In this document: positions 35,185-44,168 of the stretch, piece after piece
How the letters are laid out: each line of letters opens with the position of its first letter
Numbering within the stretch: position 1 is the first letter of the stretch
From: Pseudomonadota bacterium
GTDB taxonomy: Bacteria; Pseudomonadota; Gammaproteobacteria; Steroidobacterales; Steroidobacteraceae
Length of the DNA: 64,000 bases
NCBI GenBank assembly: GCA_023423935.1
Contig: JAFAEQ010000011.1
Location: forward strand, 109,784-173,783
Direction of reading: 5' to 3'
The notes under the pieces: generated by a model
Told to the model about the DNA's origin: nothing
What the model saw: only the letters and a program-made list of their open reading frames with translations
Database searches by the model: none
Program-made: the position numbers and the translations under genes

Positions 35185-36513
35185 TTACTCGCACGCAGCA
35201 GCGATGCGTGGAATGTATAGCCGGACGGCGGTACCCCGATCGGGCTCGCTGTCCACCTGAATGAATCCGCCTGCGCGCGCGACGATCTGATCGACGATCG
35301 CAAGATCGAGTCCGGTGCCGTTCTCGCCCTTGGTCGTATAGAACGGTTTGAGAATATTCGCGCGAGTGGCCTCGTCCATGCCGGTGCCGGAGTCGCGCAC
35401 CGTGATCATGACGAACGTGTCGCGATCGCCATCCTCATCGTCGAACAATGCATCCTCCGCACGGATCGTGAGATCGCCTCCCATCGGCATGGCATCACGA
35501 GCATTGAGCACGAGATTGAGCAGCGTGCGCTCGAGCTGCGTGGTGTCCATGAAGATGCGGCTGATGCGTCGCTCGACATCGACGCTCAGACGAATGGCGC
35601 CGCCGAGCAGGACTTTGAACATGTTGGCGAGCGCGACAATGGTGTGTCCGACGTCGAGGACGCGCGGGGAGATGGGCGCGTCCTTGCCGAACGACACGAT
35701 TTCCTGCGTGAGCGTATTACCTCGTTGCAGGACTTCGATGATCTTCTGCGAATACCGCTCGGCATCCACGGGCAGGGAATCGATGCGCTGGATCAGCTCC
35801 GCATAGCCCATCGCCGCGCCGAAGATGCCGCGGAAGTCGTGAGCGATGCCGGCGGCGACCCGACCGATCGCTTCCATGCGATGCAATTCCATCAGATGGC
35901 GTTCATAGGTTCGCAGCGCGCGTTGGGCATGATGATGCTCGTGCTCCTGGTACAGCCGGGCGATGTTGTCGGCGACGGCGCTCGCGAAATCGCACTCGGC
36001 GCCGCTCCAGGTGCGCGGCTCGCCGACGTGTTCATGACAGACCACGCCGACGACCCGGCCTTCGATGTAGATCGGCGCATCGAGCATCGAGGTAATGCCG
36101 AGAGGCTGCAGATAAGACTCGCGCAGTTCCTGAGTGAGCCCGGAATTCTGAGCGTCTGCGGCGGGAAGGGTGCGGCGATCCATGATCGCAGCAAAGTACT
36201 CGGGGAAATCCTGCGAGCGCAGCATCGCTCCCTGGAAGATCTCACCGGTCGAGCGCTGATATAGATAGCGGCAGCGCAGCGCGCGTTCTTCATCGACCAG
36301 CACCCAGACGCCGACGCGCTCGATCGCCAGCGCATCCGTGACCAGCGCGGCGAGCTCCAGCCACACCTCCCGCAGGGATACTCCTGCGCCCGCGTGCAGC
36401 CGTGCCAGCTGTAGCCGCGATTGCTCGAACAGACGCGTCTGCCCGAGAGCATCCCCTTTGCCTGTGGACCCTTGCGGCTCGTTCTCGAAGGCGGCCATGG
36501 GTGAATTGTCCAT
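35185..36513 (-). CDS. GAF-domain sensor histidine kinase
   Basis: About 442 residues, no membrane segment. A GAF domain spans about residues 35-190 (LGITSMLDAPIYIEGRVVGVVCHEHVG). The kinase follows: phospho-acceptor His in GRVAAGIAHDFRGIF, N box LLNLVLNARDAMPMGG, G boxes DSGTGMD and GENGTGLDLAIV. The H-box HDF form belongs to kinases such as NtrB-like and hybrid HPK4 types. No response regulator is adjacent. It converges on the anti-sigma gene with about ten bases between. Start uncertain (36543, 36513 or 36498). Confidence 0.88.
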   Translation of the reverse strand: MDNSPMAAFENEPQGSTGKGDALGQTRLFEQSRLQLARLHAGAGVSLREVWLELAALVTDALAIERVGVWVLVDEERALRCRYLYQRSTGEIFQGAMLRSQDFPEYFAAIMDRRTLPAADAQNSGLTQELRESYLQPLGITSMLDAPIYIEGRVVGVVCHEHVGEPRTWSGAECDFASAVADNIARLYQEHEHHHAQRALRTYERHLMELHRMEAIGRVAAGIAHDFRGIFGAAMGYAELIQRIDSLPVDAERYSQKIIEVLQRGNTLTQEIVSFGKDAPISPRVLDVGHTIVALANMFKVLLGGAIRLSVDVERRISRIFMDTTQLERTLLNLVLNARDAMPMGGDLTIRAEDALFDDEDGDRDTFVMITVRDSGTGMDEATRANILKPFYTTKGENGTGLDLAIVDQIVARAGGFIQVDSEPDRGTAVRLYIPRIAAACE

Positions 36514-36655
36514 TTCCGGCCGACTGTACGCCGCGGCCTGCATCCGGCCAATAGCTATCTGCAGGAAGGGCTTGGACTATGCCCTGACCCGGTCGCACAA
36601 GGGGGGAGGTCGTTGGTTAGAATTGCAGCAGGCTGAATTGACCCCGAGATGACGA

Positions 36656-37171
36656 ATGGAACGGACGATCGAGAGACTGCTTTTTGCGAGCCGCTGGCTG
36701 CTCGCGCCCATTTATCTGGCGATGTCGCTGGCGCTGATCGCGCTCGGCATCAAGTTCTTCATGGAGGTGTATCACCTCCTTCACGCCATCGTCGAAATGA
36801 GCGAAGCGGACATGGTCCTGCGTCTGCTCGCGCTGGTGGATATGGTCCTCGTCGGCAGTCTGATCGTGATGGTGATGTTCTCGGGCTATGAGAACTTCGT
36901 GTCTAAGATCGACGTGAAGGACGGCGGCGACAGCCTCGGATGGCTCGGAAAGCTCGACGCCAGCAGCCTGAAGCTCAAGGTCGCTGCCAGCATCGTTGCG
37001 ATCTCATCGATTCATCTTCTGCGAGCCTTCATGGGCATCGCGAACAATCCAGAAGTCCAGAACGATCGGCTCATGTGGTACGTGATCATCCATCTCACGT
37101 TCGTTGTGTCCGCCGTCATGATGGGTGTGCTGGACAAGATGTCGTTTGCGTCACACCGCGAAGAGCATTGA
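36656..37171 (+). CDS. yqhA: YqhA family membrane protein (UPF0114)
   Basis: A 171-residue inner-membrane protein with about four hydrophobic segments. MERTIERLLFASRWLLAPIY, LIVMVMFSGYENFVSKID and LKLKVAASIVAISSIHLLRAFM are signatures of the UPF0114/YqhA family, whose role is unknown. It is divergent from the histidine kinase, so the roughly 140-base gap holds both promoters. Confidence 0.9.
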   Translation: MERTIERLLFASRWLLAPIYLAMSLALIALGIKFFMEVYHLLHAIVEMSEADMVLRLLALVDMVLVGSLIVMVMFSGYENFVSKIDVKDGGDSLGWLGKLDASSLKLKVAASIVAISSIHLLRAFMGIANNPEVQNDRLMWYVIIHLTFVVSAVMMGVLDKMSFASHREEH

Positions 37172-37203
37172 GGGCTCCGAGCCACGCAGTGCTTTCGGAG
37201 AAA

Positions 37204-37390
37204 GTGACGGCGGTGATGGCAGTGACGACGGTGATGAAGGTAGGGCGTTAGTCTCTGACCTCTATCACTTACATCACTTCCATCGCTTTCATCACTGTTC
37301 TCGCAGGTAATGGCAGTGACAACGGTGCTGAGGGTGGGCGCTAGTCTCTGGCCGTCATCACTCCCATCACTTCCATCACCGTCATCACTT
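37204..37390. repeat. Duplicated two-armed nonamer element
   Basis: Two units follow each other. Unit 1 (37204-37296) has a left arm of GGTGATGGC-type nonamers, a 20-base core with GTTAGTCTCTGACC and a right arm of ATCACTTCC-type nonamers. Unit 2 (about 37307-37390) repeats the plan with core GCTAGTCTCTGGCC. The last right arm overlaps the stop codon of msrB. The core is itself conserved between the units. Confidence 0.85.
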
Positions 37391-37849
37391 TTCCGCTGCC
37401 ACTCTCTGCGGCGGTTCTTCTCCGTCGGGGAAGAACTGGAGCGAAATCGAATTCAGGCAATGGCGACGATAGGTCGGCGGTGGACCGTCGTCGAAGACGT
37501 GGCCCAGGTGCCCGTCGCAGCGCGCGCAGCGGATTTCGGTGCGCACCATTCCGTGACTGCGATCGACGATCTCCTTGATGTGTTGCGGATCGAGCGGCTG
37601 ATAGAAGCTCGGCCAGCCCGAGCCCGATTCGAACTTGCTGTTCGCCCGATAGAGCGGCAGGCCGCATAGCCGGCAGGCGTAGATCCCAGGCTCCTTGTTC
37701 CCCAGCAGAGTGCCGCAGAAGGGACGTTCGGTGCCCTGATGCAGGATCACGTGGCGTTCTTCCGCTGTCAGCTCCGCGGCGTATTTGTCGCGCTCGGCGT
37801 CATTCAAGGGTCGCAGGTCGTACCCGCTGGCGGAGGTTGATGTGGGCAT
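37385..37849 (-). CDS. msrB: Peptide-methionine (R)-S-oxide reductase
   Basis: MsrB reduces the R-sulfoxide of methionine in oxidised proteins. The 154 residues contain both zinc CxxC pairs (CRLCG and CARCD), the substrate region KFESGSGWPSFYQPL and the catalytic Cys in RRHCLNSISL. EGTERPFCGTLL-like sequence (GTERPFCGTLLGNKEPG) near the start is typical. No signal peptide, so cytosolic. The stop codon lies within the adjacent nonamer repeat. Confidence 0.95.
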   Translation of the reverse strand: MPTSTSASGYDLRPLNDAERDKYAAELTAEERHVILHQGTERPFCGTLLGNKEPGIYACRLCGLPLYRANSKFESGSGWPSFYQPLDPQHIKEIVDRSHGMVRTEIRCARCDGHLGHVFDDGPPPTYRRHCLNSISLQFFPDGEEPPQRVAAEK

Positions 37850-37969
37850 GGCGCACCTCGTGAAAACCTGGGATCGATCGGGCGATGCCCTCGGATATGG
37901 GGCGCGCAGTCAGAGGGTTCAACCGCGCCCGCACAGCTCCTGCGGGCGCGGCTGAAGCGTTTTCCCCGT

Positions 37970-39448
37970 CTATCGACCTTCGGCCCGCAGCTTGCTGTGG
38001 CGATAGCCGTAGAGGCCGTAGATCGAGAAGCCGAGGAACGACCAGACCAGCAGCCGCCACCAGGTATCGGGTGGCAGGAAGTACATCATGGTCATGCAAA
38101 CCAGTGCGCCGAGCGTGCACGTCACAGGCGCCAAGGGGACTCGGAACGGGCGCTGCATTTCAGGTCGGGTATAGCGCAGCACCAGCACACCGATGCATAC
38201 GCCTGTGAACGCCAGCAGGATGCCGATGGAGATGAGCTCGCCGAGCACATCGAGCGGGAACAGGCCCGCGATCACCGCCGCAATGATCACTGCCACGGCC
38301 GTCGCCACATGCGGCGTGCGGTACTTGGGATGAACCTTCTTCCAGGACGGCGGGAGCAGGCCGTCTTCGGCCATGGCCAGGAAAATACGAGGCTGGCCGA
38401 GGAGCGACATCAGGATCACGGAAGTCATGCCGACGATGGCGCCCAGTTCGACCAGTCCTCCAAGCCACTTGATGCCCGGATGTGCATCGAGGGCAACGGC
38501 GACCGGTGCGGCCACATCGAGCTGGGTATACGGCACCATGCCCGTCAGCACCGCGCTCATGGCGACGTACAGCACGGCCGAGATGCCCAGCGCGCTCAGA
38601 ATGCCGAGCGGCACATCACGCTGGGGGTTGCGTGCCTCACGCGCCGCCGTCGAGGCCGTGTCGAAGCCGATGTACGAAAAGAAAATGATCGCCGCGCCCT
38701 GCATCACGCCGCTCCAGCCGAACTCGCCGCGCTTGCCGGTGTTCTCGGGCACGTAGGGATGCCAGTTTGCGGTGTCGACATAAGCCATGCCGGCCAGCAC
38801 GAACACCACGATGATGCCGACCTTGATGAACACCATGAAGTTGTTGAGCGTTGCGGATTCTTTTACGCCGACATAGCAGACGTAGCCGAGTGCCAGGACG
38901 ATGAGGACGGCCGGCATGTTGACGATGGCGCCGGTGGCTCCGAGCGAGCCGGACTCCGTCTTGCCGAGCGGCGCATTGATCAGCGCGTCCGGAAGATGAA
39001 TGCCGACCTTGCTCAGTAAATTGACGACGTATCCCGACCAGCCGACGGCGACGGCCGACGCGGAAAGCATGTATTCGAGCGATAGATTCCAGCCGATGAA
39101 CCAGGCGATCGCCTCGCCCAAGGTGCAATAGGCATAGGTATAAGCGCTGCCGGAAACTGGAATCATCGCCGCGAATTCTGCGTAGCAAATGGCTGCGAAA
39201 CCCGAACCGAGGGCTGCAATGAGCAGAGCGAGCGTGAGTGCCGGACCCGAATGGTTCGCCGCCACCGTACCCGTCAGAATGAAGACGCCGGTGCCGATGG
39301 TTGCGCCGAGTCCGATGGCGGTGAGGGAGCGCGCCGTGAGCACGCGTTTCAATTGCGGTGCGCTCGCGAGCTCGCTCACGATGGAGTCCACGGAACGTAC
39401 GGCGAATAGTCGACTGAGGAGCCCGGGGCGACTCGGCAGGCTGGACAT
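37970..39448 (-). CDS. APC-family amino acid permease
   Basis: A 492-residue protein with about 12 membrane segments. The conserved start of TM1 reads LTAIGLGATIGTGVFILTG, and FFSYIGFDTASTAAREARNPQRDVP and SAYTYAYCTLGE are typical of the cationic amino acid transporter branch (YhdG/CAT-like). It imports amino acids across the inner membrane; specificity is not visible. ATG 39448 follows GAGGTC at a good distance; the longer frame to 39547 is not needed. Confidence 0.9.
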   Translation of the reverse strand: MSSLPSRPGLLSRLFAVRSVDSIVSELASAPQLKRVLTARSLTAIGLGATIGTGVFILTGTVAANHSGPALTLALLIAALGSGFAAICYAEFAAMIPVSGSAYTYAYCTLGEAIAWFIGWNLSLEYMLSASAVAVGWSGYVVNLLSKVGIHLPDALINAPLGKTESGSLGATGAIVNMPAVLIVLALGYVCYVGVKESATLNNFMVFIKVGIIVVFVLAGMAYVDTANWHPYVPENTGKRGEFGWSGVMQGAAIIFFSYIGFDTASTAAREARNPQRDVPLGILSALGISAVLYVAMSAVLTGMVPYTQLDVAAPVAVALDAHPGIKWLGGLVELGAIVGMTSVILMSLLGQPRIFLAMAEDGLLPPSWKKVHPKYRTPHVATAVAVIIAAVIAGLFPLDVLGELISIGILLAFTGVCIGVLVLRYTRPEMQRPFRVPLAPVTCTLGALVCMTMMYFLPPDTWWRLLVWSFLGFSIYGLYGYRHSKLRAEGR

Positions 39449-39553
39449 CGGTGACCTCGTTCGAATTGTGTTGTGCCAACAGGCTACAGGCTGCGAAGAA
39501 TCGTGAACAGCTATCGCAGCCAGAGAACCTTCATTCACCAGTATCATCGTGTC

Positions 39554-40984
39554 GTGACGCGTCGAAACGATTCAGCCGTTCCCCGATCTGCACCACCGAT
39601 TCCCAATAGTTATTGGGTCGAGCCGGGTCGGTTGCTCGCGGGCGAGTATCCCGGGCATCTTTCTTCGGACGAAGCGCTCGGTCGTATACAACGGCTGCTG
39701 GCCGCGGGCGTGAACACCTTCATCGATCTGACCGAAGAAGGCGAGCTGCCACCGTATCTCACGCTGCTTCCGACGAACGCATCAACGCCGATCGAGCATC
39801 ATCGTTGGCCGATCACGGATCATGGCGTGCCGCGGTCGCGTCAACACATGACGCAGATTCTCGATTCGATCGAGCGCGCGATCGATGCGGGTCGATGCGT
39901 GTATGTGCACTGTCACGCGGGCATCGGTCGCACGGGGACGGCCGTCGGCTGTTATCTGATCCGCCGCGGCTTGAGTGGCGATCAGGCACTCGAACATCTG
40001 CAGCAACTCTGGCAGCAATGTGCGCGCAGCCAGCGCTGGCCCACGGTGCCGGAAACCGCCGATCAGTATGGGTTCGTGCGCGCGTGGCAGGAGCCAGTGC
40101 GAGAGGCACGCAAGCATGCGGAGCTCACGCTTGCGCAACGGTGCGAAGGCGCGCTCGTCGGTCTCGCCATCGGCGATGCTTTGGCAACGATGTCGTCGGG
40201 CACGCAACGCACGCGCGAATCCCTCGCGCCGGAATCATTTCCTGCCGAGTGGTCGCTCGCGCCCGGTCCGCAATCCCTCATGACGCAGGCGGTGGTCGAA
40301 AGTCTCGTCGCACATCGCGACCACGATTCTGACGATCAGATGGAGCGTTACTTGCGCGAGCTGCGCGCACATCCTCAGCTCGCCTGGCCCCAGGATTTCA
40401 AGCGCGCGGTGGGCAACTGGCAATGGTCGCGCAAGCGGCTCGCCGGCAGCCACGATCCTGCGAATCTGGATCCGCACTCAGTGCCGCGTTCGCTGGCAGC
40501 GGCGATCCACTATGTCGGACGGCCCGCGGCAGCGCTGGAGCTCGCGGTCGAGGTCTCGCGCACGACGCAGCAGTCGCCAGTGATTCTGGATGTCTGTCGT
40601 CTCTGGAGTGCCGTGCTGCTCGATGCATTGTTCGGTACGCCTGCGACGCAGTTGCTCGAAGGAGAGGTGACTGCAACCGTGCGCACTCGCAAATGGCGAC
40701 CCGAGCTCGAACCGCTCATGCAGCGACAGTGGTCTTCATTGTGTGCACGCGATGCCGGTGCCTTGAGTTGTGTGGCCAGTGCGCTGCTCACTGCGCAGGA
40801 CACGCCAGGTTTTGCGAGCGGGATGATGCGTGCACTGAGCGATGCCAATGCGGCAACCACTGCGCCGCTCTTCGGTTCGCTGGCCGGTGCGCAATACGGA
40901 TTCGATGCCATTCCTGCGGCATGGCGCTTCGCTCTTCAGCGGCGCGAGCATTTGCGGGCACTCATCGCGCAGTGGGTGCAATAA
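39554..40984 (+). CDS. Dual-specificity phosphatase fused to a degenerate ADP-ribosylglycohydrolase-like domain
   Basis: About 476 residues in two domains. Residues 10-170 are a cysteine phosphatase: PNSYWVEPGRLLAGEYPG, then VHCHAGIGRTGT with Cys120 and Arg126 of the CX5R loop. From about residue 195, QRCEGALVGLAIGDALA opens an ARH-like helical domain that runs to the end (LFGSLAGAQYG). The metal-binding Asp pairs of true ARH enzymes are not seen: GPQSLMTQAVVESL and ALSDANAAT stand at the expected places. The second domain may bind rather than hydrolyse ADP-ribose. Start uncertain: GTG 39554 or GTG 39473. Confidence 0.78.
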   Translation: MTRRNDSAVPRSAPPIPNSYWVEPGRLLAGEYPGHLSSDEALGRIQRLLAAGVNTFIDLTEEGELPPYLTLLPTNASTPIEHHRWPITDHGVPRSRQHMTQILDSIERAIDAGRCVYVHCHAGIGRTGTAVGCYLIRRGLSGDQALEHLQQLWQQCARSQRWPTVPETADQYGFVRAWQEPVREARKHAELTLAQRCEGALVGLAIGDALATMSSGTQRTRESLAPESFPAEWSLAPGPQSLMTQAVVESLVAHRDHDSDDQMERYLRELRAHPQLAWPQDFKRAVGNWQWSRKRLAGSHDPANLDPHSVPRSLAAAIHYVGRPAAALELAVEVSRTTQQSPVILDVCRLWSAVLLDALFGTPATQLLEGEVTATVRTRKWRPELEPLMQRQWSSLCARDAGALSCVASALLTAQDTPGFASGMMRALSDANAATTAPLFGSLAGAQYGFDAIPAAWRFALQRREHLRALIAQWVQ

Positions 40985-40985
40985 C

Positions 40986-42053
40986 GTGGCCGCGCGACGC
41001 AAGGCCGTGAAACGGTCGAGTCGCAAACCGGTGCATAAACGTGAGCCCGCATGGACGCGCCTTTCGGATGATGAATTACTGAACAAGCGGTTCTGCGATC
41101 TGCGATTGACGTTGCGTGGCACGGTCGTCGAACGTCATTGGAAGGAAGTGCAGATCGACCTGCGCCGCCGCGGCATCCGGGTGAATCCGCATCTGTGGCT
41201 CTCGGAAGAATGGTTCTCGCCGGACGGCGTGCCGGGGATCGCTGTCCCTTTCTATATGGCGCATCCGCGACTCATGAGTCTCGAACGCAAAATGATGGAC
41301 GAGGTGGAAGGGGGCAATGCGAGTTGGCTCACTCGCATCCTGCGTCACGAAGCTGCACATGCGATCGATAACGCATTTCGTTTGCGAAGACGCAAAGGCT
41401 GGCGCCAGACCTTCGGCAGCGCGACGCGGCCTTATCCTGAGGTCTACCGGCCGCGTCCCGCCAGCCGCGACTATGTGCTGCACCTCGGTCACTGGTATGC
41501 GCAAAGCCACCCGTCCGAGGATTTCGCGGAAACGTTTGCGGTCTGGCTTCAGCCGCGTGCGCGCTGGCGTCGTGACTATGCGGGCTGGCCCGCCCTCAAG
41601 AAGCTCGAATACGTGGACCGTCTGATGGACGAGCTGCACGGTGCGCGAGCCCTCGTCGATAATCGCGAGCGCATCGAGCCGCTGAGCGAAGACACTCGCA
41701 CGCTGGCGGAGCACTATCGTCAGAAGCGCGCGCGTTACGAGCTCGATCGGCCCGAGGCGTACGATCTGCGGCTCAAACGGATCTTCGGCAAGCGCAACCC
41801 GCGCCGTAGACGGCTGCGTGCGAGCACCTTCGTGCGTCGCGTTCGACCGCAATTGACGCGACTGCTCACACGCAGATCGCGCATTCACCCCTATCTCGTG
41901 CATCATGTACTGCGGGTCGTCATACAACGATGTCGCGATCTCGACCTGGTGCTCGAAACATCTCAGCGGGATGCCAAGCGCGCCGTGCTCGGCGTGATCG
42001 AACGCATCATGATGGATATCCTGCGTCGGGATCGTGAGCGCTATGCGCTGTAA
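40986..42053 (+). CDS. Putative zinc metallopeptidase
   Basis: A 355-residue basic protein with a zincin motif RHEAAHAID (His121, Glu122, His125) and a likely third ligand in SEDFAETFAVWL near residue 180. This resembles the Peptidase_Mx type of putative zinc-binding metallopeptidases. No signal peptide is visible. The basic C-terminal 120 residues have no recognised domain. GTG 40986 begins one base after the previous stop, and the next gene is 101 bases downstream, so all are likely one transcript. Substrate unknown. Confidence 0.75.
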   Translation: MAARRKAVKRSSRKPVHKREPAWTRLSDDELLNKRFCDLRLTLRGTVVERHWKEVQIDLRRRGIRVNPHLWLSEEWFSPDGVPGIAVPFYMAHPRLMSLERKMMDEVEGGNASWLTRILRHEAAHAIDNAFRLRRRKGWRQTFGSATRPYPEVYRPRPASRDYVLHLGHWYAQSHPSEDFAETFAVWLQPRARWRRDYAGWPALKKLEYVDRLMDELHGARALVDNRERIEPLSEDTRTLAEHYRQKRARYELDRPEAYDLRLKRIFGKRNPRRRRLRASTFVRRVRPQLTRLLTRRSRIHPYLVHHVLRVVIQRCRDLDLVLETSQRDAKRAVLGVIERIMMDILRRDRERYAL

Positions 42054-42154
42054 GATTGCGGCGGAGAACTCAGACAGAGAGAGAACGTGCGAACGGCGAC
42101 CGTCTTTTACAGCTTTGCACTCACTGCCTTCTGTATCGAACCAGAAGAGGGCGT

Positions 42155-43189
42155 ATGAAGCCACTGCGCGTGCTGGTGTTGATGCACGAAAGCCTCGTGC
42201 CGCCCGAGAGCCTCAAGGGCTACACGGACAAAGAGATCGACGAGTTCCGTACGGAGCTCGACGTCATGCGCGTGCTGGAGAAATCCGGTCATGAAGTGCG
42301 TGCGCTCGGCCTGCTCGACAATCTCGCGGACCTGCGCACGGCGATCACCGACTGGAAGCCTGACATCGCATTCAATCTGCTGGAAGAGTTCCAGGGAATC
42401 GTCACGTACGATCAGCATGTCGTCGCGTTTCTGGAGCTGATGAAGCAGCCCTACACGGGCTGTAATCCGCGCGGCATGATGATCTCGCGCGACAAGGTCC
42501 TCTCGAAACAGATCCTCGCGTATCACCGCATTCCGACCCCCGGCTTCGCGCTGTTTCGCCGCGGCCAGCGTTACAAACTGCCTCGCAAGCTGAAGTTCCC
42601 GCTGTTCGTGAAGTCGGCAACCGAAGATGCTTCGCTCGGTATCTCCCAGGCGTCAGTCGTTCACGATGCCGAGCGGTTGAAGGAACGCATCGAGTTCATT
42701 CATGTACAAACCAACTCGGATGCGCTCGTGGAGGAATACATCGAGGGACGCGAGCTGTATGTCGGCGTGCTCGGCAACGAGCGTCTGCGCACGTTCCCGA
42801 TCTGGGAAATGGACTTCGGCACGTTGCCCGATGTGATGGCCGGCATCGCAACCCGCAAAGTGAAATGGGATCGCAGATATCAGCAGAAGCACGGCATCCA
42901 GACTCGCGCTGCTCCAGGGCTTCCTGATGGCTCGGCGTCCTATCTCGACAAGCTATCCAAGCGCATCTACCGCGCGTTGCACATGAGCGGCTATGCACGC
43001 ATGGATTTCCGCATGCGCCCCGATGGCAGCGTCTTCGTGCTCGAAGCAAACGCGAATCCCAACATCAGCCACGATGAGGACTTCGCCGAGTCTGCGCGCG
43101 CTGCGGGGTGTGAGTACCCGGCGCTCCTCGATCAGATCATTCGCCTGGGCCGCAACTATCAGGCGGCCTGGCGCATGGACGAGGCGTAG
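42155..43189 (+). CDS. ATP-grasp ligase of the D-alanine-D-alanine ligase type
   Basis: A 344-residue ATP-grasp enzyme. MKPLRVLVLMHESLVPPESL opens the protein; IAFNLLEEFQG, YTGCNPRGMMISRDKVLSKQIL and FVKSATEDASLGI match the Ddl N-lobe and central domain. DALVEEYIEGRELYVGVLGN, YARMDFRMRPDG and VLEANANPNISHDEDFAESA supply the Mg-binding Glu and Asn. Members outside the true ddl loci act as peptide or amino acid ligases. It follows the metallopeptidase in the same direction; GAGGG precedes ATG 42155. The product it makes is not known. Confidence 0.88.
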   Translation: MKPLRVLVLMHESLVPPESLKGYTDKEIDEFRTELDVMRVLEKSGHEVRALGLLDNLADLRTAITDWKPDIAFNLLEEFQGIVTYDQHVVAFLELMKQPYTGCNPRGMMISRDKVLSKQILAYHRIPTPGFALFRRGQRYKLPRKLKFPLFVKSATEDASLGISQASVVHDAERLKERIEFIHVQTNSDALVEEYIEGRELYVGVLGNERLRTFPIWEMDFGTLPDVMAGIATRKVKWDRRYQQKHGIQTRAAPGLPDGSASYLDKLSKRIYRALHMSGYARMDFRMRPDGSVFVLEANANPNISHDEDFAESARAAGCEYPALLDQIIRLGRNYQAAWRMDEA

Positions 43190-43208
43190 TCTTCAATCAG
43201 GACGTGGA

Positions 43209-44114
43209 ATGAAACCAGTTGCAGTAGGGATGCTGTGTGTCATTGGCGCAATAGGCTGCGGCTGTGCATCGCACGCTGTAATCGTAAGCTCGGCTTCACT
43301 GTGGCCATTCCAGAGATTGGAGATTCGCACGACGCAGGCTGGCGTCGTCACCGCGTATATCTCGCGTCCCGAGGATGAACTGCGGCGCCTGGTTGTCGTG
43401 CTGCAGAGTCCGCTGTGTCAGCCGGACGTTCCATCGGCTAACGAGACGGCGATCAGCACTGCCGGAGTGTTGTGGGAGCGCTTTGCCAAGGACTCGGCGT
43501 TCGTGCAGTTCGAACGGCCTATCGGGAGACGTGCAGCCTCGGAAGAGCCTGCGGTGCAGCGCGTCGATTGCAAGGCCGGGAGTTCAGACGAGGATCTCAG
43601 TCGCGCGTGGGCAAGGACCGTGAACGAGGTCGTCGGCGTGCTTCGCAAGCAGGAAAGCCTGCAGGGGTTACCAACTCTCTATCTCGGCTTTGATCGCGGT
43701 GCGCTGCCGGCGGCTGACCTGGCAGTCAAGGACCGGCATGCGACTGCGCTCGCTTTCGTCAGCGCACGGATACCCGAAGAAGCCTCTATGCGAACCGGTG
43801 TCCCGGTCGTGATCGTTCAGGGATTGCGAGACGAAGCCGGTCTCGTTGAGTCTGCGAACAGCTTGTACTCCCGCTTGAGCCAGCAGGGTCAGCCCGTTTC
43901 CATGCTCACGTTCAGCGAGCTCGGCCATGACCTCGGATTGAGCGACGACAAGCCGGAGTGCTTTGAAAAGGTCATGGATGCACTCGCAAGCCAACTTCTG
44001 GCGTTCACGGACGATCGCGAGAGGAGAAGGAGCGATCGCCAGGAACTGGATTGCCCCGATATTGATGTGGTCGAAGACCCGAGCGATCCGGTGATCGAGG
44101 CGCTTCCCCGCTAG
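43209..44114 (+). CDS. Lipoprotein with a hydrolase-like fold
   Basis: A 301-residue protein with a signal segment ending in IGCGCAS (candidate lipid Cys). The C-terminal half has VPVVIVQGLRDEAGLVESANSLY and FSELGHDLGL, which resemble the acid and His regions of alpha/beta hydrolases. The expected nucleophile elbow is LYLGFDRGA, with Asp in place of Ser, so it may not be a serine hydrolase. It begins 19 bases after the ATP-grasp ligase. Not recognised as a named family. Confidence 0.65.
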   Translation: MKPVAVGMLCVIGAIGCGCASHAVIVSSASLWPFQRLEIRTTQAGVVTAYISRPEDELRRLVVVLQSPLCQPDVPSANETAISTAGVLWERFAKDSAFVQFERPIGRRAASEEPAVQRVDCKAGSSDEDLSRAWARTVNEVVGVLRKQESLQGLPTLYLGFDRGALPAADLAVKDRHATALAFVSARIPEEASMRTGVPVVIVQGLRDEAGLVESANSLYSRLSQQGQPVSMLTFSELGHDLGLSDDKPECFEKVMDALASQLLAFTDDRERRRSDRQELDCPDIDVVEDPSDPVIEALPR

Positions 44115-44168
44115 AAGCGCCTCGTATGTCTTCTGTCAGCGGCTGGCCGCTAGCAGATCATTGGCAGA

